A DNA stretch of 64,000 bases. Origin: Siphonodentalium dalli (Eukaryota; Mollusca; Scaphopoda; Gadilida; Siphonodentaliidae). Shown here one piece after another: positions 1 through 9,352 of this stretch. Location of the stretch: contig CP136063.1 in assembly GCA_032622095.1 (NCBI GenBank), positions 274,469,426-274,533,425 on the forward strand, read 5' to 3'. The position numbers and the translations under genes were made by a program. The notes beneath the pieces are model-generated. The model did no database searches and was not told the origin of the DNA. It worked only from the letters and a program-made list of their open reading frames with translations. Position 1 is the stretch's first letter. The number at the start of each line of letters is the position of its first letter.

Positions 1-353
1 CAGTTCCACCCTTCTCGAATAAGAACATACTCCCGAGTTCGCAAAATAAAGCTTTCGAATTGTTGGAAATTATCAATATTACACTCCCTAAGGTTGAACA
101 AATTCCAGCTCGTGGCAGTACAAACAAAAATGAACATGTAAAGTAGGGAAAAATGGGACTGAATTACTGGTTGGTAAATCAACCTAACAATTTAAAACTA
201 ATTGTGTTGTGAAATTTCCAACTAATGTTGTGCTAGGCTAAATATGGGGAGGGGATGAGGTGAGACACAACTAACCCCTACCCTGTCTGGATGTCATTGC
301 TCACTGGGAACGGACACTACAAACTTTAGCAGCGCAGCGAACACACGCTTTTA
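1..353. repeat. 568-bp direct repeat r, partial copy (3' part)
   Basis: Bases 1-353 equal 8991-9344 and nearly equal 12627-12980. This copy is followed by AAAACGGCAC, as at 12981 onwards. It agrees with the copy at 8785-9352 at three sites where the copy at 12421-12988 differs (CATACTCC against CATATTCC, GAGACAC against GAGATAC, GCTTTTATG against GCTTGTATG). A short open frame on the minus strand recurs in the copies, but nothing in it is recognisable. Its conservation is explained by recent duplication. Confidence 0.85.
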
Positions 354-1614
354 TGTCGCCTAAAACGGCACGTTTTATATACATGCATATAGCATCATAC
401 ATTATGTTATTACCGATCGGACCATTGTTGCTTTAAAGATCCATGCAATGTCCGAGATTTGACATCCAGTTTGTCAAACAGATGTTGTTCAGCTTACCGT
501 GCAGGCAAATATAGAAAAGGAAACAAATATCGCCATTTGTATGGATCAGGTATATAGCGAAAATCTACACAAAGCATCTATCAGTTTTACTTTGAAAACG
601 AGTAAATAACTCACCGATAACGCTCTTGATTACATATCGCTTTTGGGCGACGCGAGCATGTACGGTCTTTATAAAACGCGATAATGATAGTCTGGTTTGA
701 CAGGGACGAACACCAGTAATTACTCTCATCGTCGTATATTAATTAGATCGGACAGATTTTCCAGATAGGAAGGAATATGATTAGGTTTTTAACAATAGCG
801 AAAGAGGATGAAGATTTACGAGATGCACACAATAGCATTAATGTATTCAATACATATACTTTATCACGAGTTCAATCGGCTCATCCGAAAATTGCTCCGA
901 GCAAATGAATTAAACTGATAATTGAATACCATGATGGTGTTTAAGTAGCATACATGGTGTAATATCCGCTATAGAAATAGGGCGTCGCTCTTATTACCTA
1001 ATTATAAAATTGATGTCTCACTATAGCTAACCCTCTGAGTGGCAATTTCCCCACACCACAAAACGGGCCAAAAACCGAAGAAAAAAAATACTAAAAAGAA
1101 GAAACCGTTGCATTATATAATACATTATAGGCGCGTGTGTTGCATTGTCACGCTCTCCTGTTAGTATTGTTTTCGGTCGTTTTTTTTAACTAGGGCAGGT
1201 CTCAGCTCCCAAATCTATAAAACTTCAAGGTTTTAGCCCCCCCCCCCCCCCAATAAAACTTTATCCAAACCCTTGTTTTAATTTTATTCGTTGTACACCA
1301 TCATATTGGAAAATAATTTTGTCCACAATTGATAAAGGGGAACACCATTCTCGGAAACTAATGACCAGAAATGCATATATGCACCCTGCATTTACTGTAT
1401 ATATATTCGTGGCGTTTGGCTAATAATGTATGACATCTGTAATGATAAGTTTTTTTTAAAGTGGCGCGCTAGTTTTAAATATAAATATTTTGTAATTTAT
1501 ATTTTACTAGTTTTAACCACACGCGCCCAAGAATTTCGAAGGTAGTGGGTTCTAACTCATGTTCAGACTGATACGCTTTCTAACTCTAGGTGAATGGGCT
1601 TCCTGTTTAACGAC
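354..1614. other. No gene recognised; contains a poly-C tract
   Basis: AT-rich sequence with no long open frame and no motif I recognise. It includes a run of 15 C at 1237-1251; the matching run in the second copy (13861-13873) is 13 C. That is ordinary homopolymer length variation. A large part may be untranslated or flanking sequence of retroelements, but nothing in it shows this. Confidence 0.6.
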
Positions 1615-1700
1615 GTCCCCGTAGCCGATGTGGTCAGGTCGTGGATAAGATCGCCACAGTCTGGGCTAGAGGAGGTTGGCGCGGGTTCGAACCCGCGTGG
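1615..1700 (+). repeat. tRNA-like sequence, probable SINE head or tRNA pseudogene
   Basis: GGTTCGAACCC at 1684-1694 is a perfect B box (pol III internal promoter and T-arm). It sits in the 16-bp palindrome GCGGGTTCGAACCCGC. About 55 bp upstream, GTAGCCGATGTGGTCAGG resembles the A box/D-arm of class II (Leu/Ser-like) tRNAs. The possible 5' acceptor strand GTCCCCG has no matching 3' strand directly after the T-arm, so this is not a functional tRNA. A tRNA-derived SINE head is the most likely reading, but I cannot fix the 3' end of such an element. A second copy lies at 14237-14322. Confidence 0.55.
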
Positions 1701-2041
1701 ATTAAAATCGGGACCCATTTTCAAGCTTGATTTGGTTTGAGGGACATCTCATGGCCATTTCGATAAGAAATGCGAATTTGTTTGCATGACCGAGTTAAGC
1801 AAATATGAAGTAATTAACACTCATACTAAGTCCGTGCCTCCATAACGCAGACATATATAATTATACAAACTAGTGGGATATGTCTGTCTATATATTTGTA
1901 TTTTCGCGATATTTCTCCGACTCGTGAACCGATTCAACCAATTTTGGTACACTGGCCGTATTATTTAAATGTTTTCATTCAGGCAATATATCATAACACA
2001 ATATATATAGAACATGTTGCAATTAGTACAACAAATATATA
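1701..2041. other. AT-rich spacer, possible repeat debris
   Basis: No gene is seen. The stretch at 1885-1960 has a TGTCTGTCTATATATTTG run followed by GAACCGATTCAACCAATTTT and GGTACACTGG. That resembles the 5' part of the Helitron found at 15942 (a TCTGTGTGTG run, then a CCAATTTCGATG / AAATTTGGTA block). It may be an older fragment of a related element, but no Helitron 3' end is visible here. Confidence 0.35.
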
Positions 2042-2053
2042 TATGAGTTTAGG

Positions 2054-2323
2054 ATGTTCTTGGACATCTTGAACAGTCATGATGAATCAATCAAACTCAA
2101 AGAATCAATATCGCAAACCAGCATTGATTTCCTTGATTTAACAATATTTAAGGGCCCACAATTTACATCATGCAACATTTTAGATACAAAACTTTTTACG
2201 AAACCAACGGACTCTCACCAGCTTCTTCATCGTAAATCTTTCCATCCGCCAAAACTTTTCAATGTATTGATTAAATCTCAAATCATTCGATTCCACCCGA
2301 ACTGCACGAACAGAACGACCTAA
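2054..2323 (+). pseudogene. PLE-A reverse transcriptase thumb fragment, copy 1
   Basis: The 89-residue fragment contains SIDFLDLTIFKG, then LFTKPTDSHQLLHRKSFHPP, then an SQIIRFH segment. This is the known PLE thumb pattern: FLDxxI, then a KPTDxxxxLHxxSxHP block, then a basic helix. PLE-B has the equivalent FPFLDILII and STDTQQYLHFKSNHP. After the stop, an overlapping frame carries RGYSSRLLRQ, which fits the end of the thumb, so one frameshift separates it from the endonuclease part. Catalytic RT motifs are absent. Confidence 0.8.
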
Positions 2324-2431
2324 ATCAAGCTTGTTCAGTGCTGTTCCAGGCTTTACGACCGCGCGGCTACTCTAGTAGATTACTGCGCCAAGTAAAGTCC
2401 GAAACTCTCAGATAATTGGAATCGTTACGCC

Positions 2432-2959
2432 ATGACCCAACATCGACTGAGGCTGAGCCAACAATGGATACGGCACAATCGGCCGGTGTTGGGTAATTGT
2501 TCAGCCTCATTTTGTCACAAAGAACGACGTTACATCAATACAATGGGATATATCAATACTAGTAACACTTTCGCCAGCGAACAAACACGCATATCGTATC
2601 AAATGCATAGCGAACTTAATTGTGATTCTAAAAATGTAATTTACTTAATCACATGCAAAAGATGCCGTATACAATATGTTGGACAAACAAAAACCTCTCT
2701 CAAAGTTAGAATGTCTAATCATCTTTCCAGTGTCCGCAAAAAACTCTACATGCAAATTTCCGATCATTTCAACTTATATAATCATGACAATAAATCCCAT
2801 TTCAGCTTTCAGCCAATAGAACAGACACCAATTCTAGCCGACGAAGACCAAACCGATTCAATACGCCTAGAACGCGAAAACCATTGGATGGGCGTACTTA
2901 AAACATATCTTCCGTTCGGACTTAACATTGACTACAAAGGTGTTTCTCGAAATTTCTAG
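2432..2959 (+). pseudogene. PLE-A GIY-YIG endonuclease, copy 1
   Basis: GIY-YIG nickases of PLEs cut target DNA to prime reverse transcription. This 175-codon frame shows Cys23 and Cys28 (GNCSASFC), Cys64, then NVIYLITCKRC (VIY at 69-71; Cys75, Cys78), YVGQT at 82-86, an Arg in KVRMSNH near 93, a Glu in RLERENHW near 149, and PFGLN at 161-165. All elements of a complete GIY-YIG fold are therefore present, including the C-terminal Glu and Asn positions. The frame has no RT upstream. The first Met is only the first available start; the coding probably joined the thumb before the frameshift. The second copy differs by Tyr116 to Ser. Confidence 0.85.
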
Positions 2960-3106
2960 TGCTTTCCTCTGATCTACAATCGTAGAAAAAACTTTGCATT
3001 ATTAAACAATAAATTGACCGAGCCTCTCGACAAACGGGTTATTATTGCCTACAAGAAAAATCCCAGTTTGAGAGATATGCTCGTTCAATCTAAACTCAGA
3101 CCTTGA
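2960..3106 (+). pseudogene. PLE linker-like segment downstream of GIY-YIG, copy 1
   Basis: After the TAG the same frame stays open for 48 codons and reads FPLIYN, then RVIIAYKKNPSLRDMLVQSK. PLE-B has the comparable FPVVYN, then RQPPSLKTTLCKAR, just upstream of its Cys-rich and endonuclease region. In PLEs I know, this (K/R)xPSLRDxLV-type linker lies between thumb and endonuclease. Here it lies after the endonuclease. That could be a permuted element or a rearranged fragment. Confidence 0.6.
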
Positions 3107-3283
3107 TTAACACGCAGTTCAATTAGTTTTTAGCAATTTCAACATCATTATCCTTTGTTTGTGCTCAACACAATATTTTATGTCAATTTCCGACACAACC
3201 TAACAAATTTTAGCTAGTTCCATAGAAATAATTACATAAGAAATCGGATAATCGACCTGTGCCAGTGCTCTCCACACTTTCCA
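3107..3283. other. Spacer between PLE-A and PLE-B, no gene
   Basis: Non-coding AT-rich stretch, the probable 3' untranslated part of PLE-A. It matches 15729-15905 in the second copy apart from small changes (for example ACAAATT against AAAAAATT). Confidence 0.5.
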
Positions 3284-3310
3284 AATATATATATATATAT
3301 ATATATATAG

Positions 3311-3345
<35 letters not shown>
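3284..3345. repeat. AT dinucleotide microsatellite, empty Helitron site
   Basis: An (AT)n tract of about 62 bp with one GC interruption at 3310-3311. The same tract in copy 2 (15907-15941 plus 16836-16847) is split by the Helitron, so this is the pre-integration state. Confidence 0.9.
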
Positions 3346-3347
<2 letters not shown>

Positions 3348-3392
3348 ACAAGCCATGCAGAACAGAACACTGATGAACCACCCACCAACAAA

Positions 3393-4055
3393 ATGCATGC
3401 TGGACAGAATGTCTCCGAAAAAACAGACAACAACGCGTACAAGGAACGTCAGAAAATCATGAACATTTGGGCACGTCAGAAAGGAAATTATGCACGCGTA
3501 TATAAAATTGCCAGGACATCGGAAATAACAGCGGATACATACAAGGAGTTCCTACTTGCTGGAAATCCATTCATTCCCAGGAAGTTTAGGAGTAAGATAA
3601 CAAAAAGTGATACAACAGTGACCAAGAGAGTTAAGTTGGAATTGGAAATTGTAAAGCTTCAAGGAGCGCAAGTAACTCTGGAAGATAAGAAGGAGATATT
3701 TGCAGAGCGATGTGAACAGATAGACCGAGACATGATATCAACAATAAGCTCAAAATGGACAAACCGGGAGATAATTTCCAAGCTCATAAAACTATGGGAT
3801 GAAGAAAAGTTTCATATTCGGACAAAAATCAACATCAACTGCGAGAAAAAACTGAAGTGGTTGAAAACCCAAAGCCAAACTACTACAGGCATTAACAGAA
3901 GCACGGGCATTGATGCTAACATCATAGAAAAACCAGACAAGCGATCTGTTTCCGAAACAATAAAACCAAGCACGGAGAAGTCGGGCGATATTTCGGAAAG
4001 ACAATCAGTTAAGAATACAGTTGTCCGAAATAACAAAAACAAACTCCCGTGTTGA
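3393..4055 (+). pseudogene. PLE-B N-terminal region, copy 1
   Basis: A 220-codon frame, rich in Lys, Glu and Ile and probably helical. It contains ARTSEITADTYKEFLLAG and IPRKFRSKIT near the start, and KLKWLKTQSQ near residue 150. PLE proteins have a basic N-terminal extension of this kind before the RT. I recognise the position and general pattern rather than a named domain. The last 60 residues look poorly constrained. The ATG (in ATGCATGC) follows the AT tract by about 50 bp. The frame does not join the RT frame directly; a shift or a lost intron lies between 4055 and 4196. The copy-2 counterpart extends 36 codons further upstream by chance. Confidence 0.6.
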
Positions 4056-4195
4056 CAGTCATTCACTGGTGACAAGGAAGAAAGTTTACGACAGACCTCA
4101 ATCAACAGATATTAAAAACACCGTAAGTAGAAGTAATTTAGACACCGCTCGCGATGACATCCAGAGTTGTCACAAACCACAACCCCATCCAATAA

Positions 4196-5104
4196 CCAGA
4201 ATTTTTTAGAAAACCGCCGTCGCCTCAAGGGACGACACAAACAGGAGATGGGACCGAACAACCCAACATTTTCAACCTCTCGTCACACACCCTGTCCAAT
4301 GACGAGGCCAACTTATTAAAATTGGGGTTAAAGTTTGCACCCACCCCCACATCATCTAATAAACACGAGCTGCAAAAAGACGTTGATGAATTCTCTCGAA
4401 AATTACGACTAGCAGAACGATATTTGGACGAAAAACATATCGACCCCTCTCTCGTCCGTAATAAGTCATCCAAATGCCCAGACCTTAATAGGGACCGAGC
4501 CTTGGAAGAATTTATAAAGACTTTGAAACAATACCCACTAAACAGTCCAGACAGCGACAAGCAAAATCTAAAAAAGTCGGAAATAAAAGCTATTTCCAGT
4601 CTTAAAAATAACAAAAAAATAATAATAAAATCGTCGGATAAAGGGGGTGCCATAGTCATAATGGACATAGATTATTATGAACTCAAAATAAGGGATATGT
4701 TATCAGATCATAACACATATGAGGAAATTCCCCAAAACATAGATAAAGAAATTCTTGGAAAATTGAAGAAACTTATCAATAAACACCTGAAATGCTTCAC
4801 AAAAAAGGAAGTCGACTATCTCACAAATTTCAGCTGTAAAACGATTAATTTCTATGGATTACCTAAATGTCACAAATCTAACCAGATAAAAGCCGCGATA
4901 GAAGAACAAAATTCCGAAATCATCAGTGTATACCGACCTGAGGATCTCAAATTTCGCCCGATCGTTGCGGGACCAGCTTGTACAACTAGCAGACTGAGCA
5001 ACCTTGCAGACATAATTTTAAAACCCCTGCTCAAACATGTTAAAAGCTATGTCAGAGATGACATTGATTTTTCTAAACTATATTCCCACGGAAGTTACAG
5101 ATGA
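4196..5104 (+). pseudogene. PLE-B reverse transcriptase, N-terminal part, copy 1
   Basis: The frame is open from just after a TAA at 4193-4195. It carries the PLE signature NLSSHTLSNDEANLL then LKFAPTPTS, followed by IIIKSSDKGGAIVIMD (nucleotide/template contact region), FYGLPKCHK and LKFRPIVAG. These match the usual order of PLE RT blocks upstream of motif A. An extra T in the run at 5068-5072 shifts the frame, and it ends at a TGA at 5102-5104. The second copy has T4 there and reads straight on. No convincing Met opens the frame. Confidence 0.85.
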
Positions 5105-5441
5105 CACCCTCCTGGTAAATTTCGATGTTGTAAGCTTATATAGCAACATACCACACTCACTAGGCCAGGATGCAATTCAATTTTGGATGAAAAAATATCC
5201 GGAAACTGTCAACGACAGATTTGCTATGGCTTTTGTCGAAGATGCAGTAAGACTCATCCTCGAAAACAATACATTTCAGATGGGCAAAATGAACTATAAA
5301 CAGATAAAAGGGACCGCAATGGGAACGAAAATGGCCCCAACATATAGCACTTTAACTCTTGGGTATCTTGAAGAAAAACTTTACGAGTCTCTACAACAGA
5401 GATATGACAAAACGTTCAGTGACAATTTCCAAACCTCGTGA
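5073..5441 (+). pseudogene. PLE-B reverse transcriptase, motifs A and B, copy 1
   Basis: After the frameshift the RT continues with NFDVVSLYSNIP (motif A, first catalytic Asp) and IKGTAMGTKMAP (motif B), then LGYLEEKLY. It stops at TGA 5439-5441. Directly after the stop, in frame, is KRYIDDCNIFW, so the catalytic YIDD box (5448-5459) lies beyond a nonsense codon in both copies. The palm is intact in sequence except for that TGA. Confidence 0.85.
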
Positions 5442-5533
5442 AAACGATACATAGATGACTGCAATATATTTTGGCAGAAATCATGGGGTGACGTCAATGA
5501 ACTGGGCTCGATTTTAAATGGACTCAATGCGAC
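5442..5533 (+). pseudogene. PLE-B catalytic YIDD box beyond the stop, copy 1
   Basis: In-frame continuation of the palm: KRYIDDCNIFW, then about 20 residues, ending at a TAA at 5535-5537. The TAA arises from a one-base deletion in GCGACCTAAAATTT; the following frame resumes at LKFTIETSP. The same lesion is present at the matching place in copy 2, so it predates the duplication. Confidence 0.75.
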
Positions 5534-6505
5534 CTAAAATTTACCATAGAAACTAGCCCACAAACATTTCCATTTCTTGATATTCTCATTATAAAAGATG
5601 GTAAAAAAATTTCAACGGACATTTATTGCAAATCAACAGACACTCAGCAATACCTTCACTTTAAAAGCAATCATCCCAGAAGTTGTCGCAATTACATCCC
5701 ATATAACCTATCAAGACGCATTTGTACAATAGTCTCAGACTCCAACGTCCAAATAATCCGACTGGCGGAACTCAGAACCACTCTAGTAAAGCGTGGTTAT
5801 CCCATTAACTTAATAGATCAAGGCATTAAAAAAGCCCAATCGTATTCCCTTGCAGAGCTTAGACAGACAAAACCACACTCAAAAGCGGACAAAACACCCC
5901 TTGCTATGGTAACAACCTATAACAATCGAAACCCTGAGTTATTTCCCGTGGTATATAACAACTTACCTATTTTGGAGAAGAGTGAACGTATGAGGAGAGT
6001 TCTAAATTCCACACATATCATCAAAAGTAAACGACAACCGCCAAGTTTGAAAACCACACTTTGTAAAGCCCGATTCTCAGATGGTGTCATTCCGACAATA
6101 CCATCTGTAAAATCGTGCAGAAAAGTTCATAACAAGGATACACGTTGTGGAACATGCCCCCTTTTATTGGAAGGTTCATCATTCAGGTTCGAGAACGCAT
6201 ATAGGGATTTCAAAGTCAAGCGGGACATGACATGTGAATCAGAAAATGTTATTTATGTAGTGATATGTTCAAACTGTGGCGCCAATTATATCGGTCAAAC
6301 AACCAATCTGCGACACAGAGTAACACTGCACAAACAGGGGATACGGGATACGAACTACCGCACACTATATGTTAGCAAACACATCGATGAATGTAGTGGG
6401 AGGGGGGATTTCAACGCAGCTCCCGTCATGAAAGAGTTAATGCTGCACCAACGCAGCTCCCATAATCAAATAACTAATGCTGCACTAACGCAGCCCTGGT
6501 CATGA
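5534..6505 (+). pseudogene. PLE-B thumb, linker and truncated GIY-YIG endonuclease, copy 1
   Basis: One open frame. Thumb: FPFLDILII and STDTQQYLHFKSNHP. Then an ATG at 5906, after which (numbering from that Met) come FPVVYN at 13-18, a PPSLKTTLCKAR linker at 45-56, Cys71, CGTC at 81-84, Cys110, NVIYVVICSNCG at 114-125, YIGQT at 128-132 and an Arg in LRHRVTLHK at 138. The endonuclease ends at KHIDECSGRG. The catalytic Glu and Asn region is absent because the frame runs into the 37-bp minisatellite; the last ~30 residues are minisatellite translation. The endonuclease is therefore truncated. Confidence 0.85.
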
Positions 6506-7660
6506 AAGAGTTAATGCTGCACCAACGCAGCTCCCATAATCAAATAATTAATGCTGCACTAACGCAGCTTCCGTCATGAAACAGTTAATGCTGCACCAAC
6601 GCAGCTCCAATCATCAAATAATTAACGCTGCACCAACGCAACTCCCGTCATGAAATGTATTAATACTGCACCAGCGCAGCTCCCGTCATGAAATAGTCAA
6701 TGCTGCATTAATGCAGCTCCTCCCATCATGAAATAATTAATGCTGCACCAACGCAGCCCCGTCCTGAAATAATTAATGGTGCACCAGCGCAGCTCCCGTC
6801 ATGAAATAGTTAATGCTGCACCAACGCAGCTCCCGTCGTGAAATAGTTAATGCTGCACCAACGCAGCTCCCGTCGTGAAGAGTTAATGCTGCACCAATGC
6901 AGCTCCCATCATCAAATAACTAATGCTGCACCAACGCAGCTCACGTCATGAAATAATTAATGCTGCACCAGCTCAGCTCCCGTCATGAAAGAGTTAATGC
7001 TGCACCAACGCAGCTCCCGTCGTGAAGAGTTAATGCTGCACCAATGCAGCTCCCATCATCAAATAATTAATGCTGCACCAACGCAGCTCACGTCATAAAA
7101 TAATTAATGCTGCACCAGCGCAGCTCCCGTCATGAGAGAGTTAATACTGCACCAAAGCGTAGTAGCTCCCATCATCAACGCAGCTACCGTCATGAAATAA
7201 TTAATGCTGCCCATCATGACGCAGCTACCGTCATGAAATAATTAAAGCTGCACCAGCGCAGCTCCCGCCATGAAATAGTTAATGCTGCCCCAACTCGGGC
7301 TCCCATCATCAAATAATTAATGCTGCACCAACGCAGCTCCCTTCATGAAATAATTAATGCTGCACCAGCGCAGCTCCCGTCATGAAAGAGTTAATGCTGC
7401 ACCAACGCAGCTCCCATCATCAAATATTTAATGCTGCACCAACGCAGCTCCCTTCATGAAATAACTAATCCTACACCAACTCAACTACCGTAATGGAAGG
7501 GTTAATGCTGCTCCAGCACAGCTCCCCGTTATGAAAGGGTTAATGCTGCACAGCAGAGCTCCCGTGGTGAAATGGTTAATGCTGCACCAGCACAGCTCCC
7601 GTAATAAAACATTAATGCTGCACTAGCGCGTCTCTCATCGTGAAAGGGTTAATGTTGCAC
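6410..7660. repeat. 37-bp minisatellite with internal hairpin, copy 1
   Basis: About 33 tandem units of roughly 37 bp, with a core GCTGCACCAACGCAGC, CTCCCGTCATGAAAT and (A/G)(A/G)TTAAT. Each unit holds the inverted repeat GCTGC/GCAGC round a 6-nt loop. The loop varies (ACCAAC, ACCAGC, ACCAAT, ATTAAT) while most units keep the stem. Units at the 3' end are more diverged (GCACAGC, TCGGGC). It starts exactly where the PLE-B endonuclease ends. It is not a CRISPR array: there are no unique spacers of constant length. Confidence 0.9.
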
Positions 7661-7903
7661 ATACGAAGCCAACATGACGTAAATGACGTCATGAGCCATG
7701 GCATTTCATCTCGTTCCACTTCCGATTCCGCAATTTTAAACAGTTGCTAATCGGAAGTCACGTGTCAATTTCGCTAAATAGCATACACTCTTTCCTGAAA
7801 ATCGTTCCATCGTATAGAAATATATATAGAAAAATTATATGACGTCATCATTCACACACGCCTTAGGTATAAACACCCACCGGGGTGGTTGCTATAATAA
7901 TAG
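7661..7903. other. Spacer with two TGACGTCA palindromes, copy 1
   Basis: No coding is seen. TGACGTCA occurs at 7684-7691 and 7840-7847, the perfect CRE/ATF-type palindrome. In a 240-bp non-coding stretch this may be chance or a relic of an element promoter. The second copy has both at about 21192 and 21348. Confidence 0.35.
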
Positions 7904-8784
7904 GGCGAATCATGATCTGAACAATTCGCAGTTTAGGGATGGAACATATGAAGTAAGATGATTGTGTACTGTCCTTAACATTTGTGTGTTGATCTCAAGT
8001 GTTTATAATTGACCCCACTCCTGCCTCGAAATTGGGTGACGGGATTGGTAAATTGTCACACCAGGCCCAAAATGCAATTTTTGAAGGACCATAACTCCGT
8101 GATTTTCCAATGGATTTTAAAATTGTTTTAAGTTTTGTTATATGCTACTTACTGAGATTGCATATTATAAATTTCATCTGATTCGGAAAAGAAGAACATT
8201 TTGGTTATTGGAAAGAATATGGGCCCATATTCAAACTTTGAGTTCCTAAATCTATATAATTCGGAGACGAAATAAATTTTGGTACCTCGGACCACCCCTC
8301 CCCATACCCACAATAATGAACCGACACTGGCAAAATTTGGCACACCGCGTGCCCTCTTTAGCTTACACACATTGGCGTATCAGATGACATTCAAAGTTTG
8401 ACATCTTCGGAGGAGATGTGTTATCAAGCACATGGGCCCAAAATTGCAAAATTTGAGGGCCCCTAACTTTGTCAGTTTTCAATGGAATTTCGAAATTCTT
8501 TCAGTTTCTAGATCGGGTGTTGTTGTAGATGTTAATTCCAAGTTTCATCTTATTCCGATAAGAATTAAAAATTGGTACCACGGAACACCCCTCCCCATAC
8601 CCACGATAATGAACAGACACTGGCAAAATATGGCCCACCGCGTGTACTCTTTCGTCCGCACACGTTGGCGTATCAGTTGAAATCCAAACTTCGACATCTT
8701 CGGAGGAGATGTGGTCACAAGCACATGTCCCAAACTGCAAAATTTGAGGGCCTGTAACTCTTGCAATTCTTATCGGATTTCAAA
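7904..8784. repeat. Diverged satellite-family sequence, copy 1
   Basis: Matches the 1,728-bp satellite unit from AGGGCAAATCATGAGC (29251) to GGATTTCAAAAAT (30213) with many substitutions and one internal deletion near 8250. Shared landmarks include CCTCGAAATTGGGTGACGGG, GATTCGGA, CCACCCCTCCCC and CATCTTCGGAGGAGATGTG. The short frames here are not genes. The block ends abruptly at the duplication junction. Confidence 0.85.
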
Positions 8785-9352
8785 AATTGTTCCGAAAAAA
8801 CAAAACAAAACAGAGGTTAACTGAGTTACTGTTTGTCATCCCATGATCTTGGTTTTGGTGGATGGGAAAGAGAACATCTACTGACCATATTCAGAGACAA
8901 ATCCACGGCGTTGTCGATGTAGGTGCATTACTGACATGAACGTGCATGGCTCATGCAGGGTATCCGTTGGGGGTGCCCAATTCCAACAACAGTTCCACCC
9001 TTCTCGAATAAGAACATACTCCCGAGTTCGCAAAATAAAGCTTTCGAATTGTTGGAAATTATCAATATTACACTCCCTAAGGTTGAACAAATTCCAGCTC
9101 GTGGCAGTACAAACAAAAATGAACATGTAAAGTAGGGAAAAATGGGACTGAATTACTGGTTGGTAAATCAACCTAACAATTTAAAACTAATTGTGTTGTG
9201 AAATTTCCAACTAATGTTGTGCTAGGCTAAATATGGGGAGGGGATGAGGTGAGACACAACTAACCCCTACCCTGTCTGGATGTCATTGCTCACTGGGAAC
9301 GGACACTACAAACTTTAGCAGCGCAGCGAACACACGCTTTTATGTCGCCTAC
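8785..9352. repeat. 568-bp direct repeat r, middle copy
   Basis: Full-length copy from TTGTTCCGAAAAAAC to ATGTCGCCTA. It is joined on the left to satellite sequence through the shared bases AAAAT and on the right to the unique 3.07-kb segment. It is identical to bases 1-353 where they overlap. It has no LTR-type features: it does not end in CA and no primer-binding site follows. Confidence 0.85.

Larger units (their letters stand above)
2042..3106 (+). mobile_element. PLE-A: 5'-truncated Penelope-like element remnant, copy 1
   Basis: The remnant begins in the reverse-transcriptase thumb region and runs through a GIY-YIG endonuclease. No RT palm motifs occur upstream, so the element is 5'-truncated, as is common for PLE insertions. 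The thumb frame ends in a TAA at 2321-2323, a frameshift follows, and the endonuclease frame is interrupted by a TAG at 2957-2959. A 48-codon open segment continues in the same frame to a TGA at 3104-3106. Its sequence resembles the linker that lies upstream of the endonuclease in PLE-B. The element is not functional. Its protein is clearly different from PLE-B, so it is a separate PLE family. Confidence 0.85.
3352..6409 (+). mobile_element. PLE-B: broken near-full-length Penelope-like element, copy 1
   Basis: In order: an N-terminal helical region (3393-4055), an RT core with A and B motifs (from about 4196), a YIDD box just after a TGA, a thumb, a linker, a Cys-rich segment and a truncated GIY-YIG domain ending near 6409. 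The coding is split by at least three lesions: a frame change between 4055 and 4196, a TGA at 5439-5441, and a one-base deletion near 5534. Copy 1 has one more, an extra T in the run 5068-5072. PLEs copy themselves by target-primed reverse transcription with RT plus GIY-YIG nickase. This copy cannot make an intact protein. Exact ends are not defined; the 37-bp minisatellite takes over at the 3' end. Confidence 0.85.
1..8784. repeat. Large tandem duplication, copy 1 (5' end outside window)
   Basis: This block matches 12627-22292 almost base for base. The offset is 12,622 up to the AT microsatellite near 3.3 kb and about 13,502-13,508 after it. The change in offset comes mainly from an 894-bp Helitron present only in the second copy and a longer G run there. 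Differences are sparse single-base changes, for example A/G near 1442, the TTC/TAC and CCCG/CCGG changes near 2290, and a T5/T4 run near 5070. At 8784 the match stops inside satellite-family sequence and switches to the 568-bp repeat. The high identity shows a recent segmental duplication. Coding content is retroelement only. Confidence 0.9.

Noticed and set aside
1615-1700. Functional tRNA gene
   Set aside because: The B box is perfect, but no closing acceptor stem follows the T-arm and a terminator T-run is not seen at the right place.
4225-4668. 147-codon minus-strand frame (and its copy at 17727-18170)
   Set aside because: It lies antisense to the clearly recognisable PLE-B RT and has no features of its own.
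5439-5441. TGA before YIDD as a recoded (selenocysteine or readthrough) codon
   Set aside because: A nearby one-base deletion also breaks the frame in both copies, so simple decay explains it better.
6410-7660. CRISPR array
   Set aside because: Units are contiguous ~37-bp repeats without unique spacers, and the context is eukaryotic.
8878-9171. 97-codon minus-strand frame in repeat r (also 12513-12806)
   Set aside because: Present twice only through duplication. No domain, and overlapping plus-strand frames are equally open.
1-9352. Hammerhead ribozyme in PLE flanks
   Set aside because: PLEs can carry one, so I looked for CTGATGA with a nearby CGAAA. CTGATGA at 3370 has no stem II and GAAA in place; no minus-strand candidate fits either.
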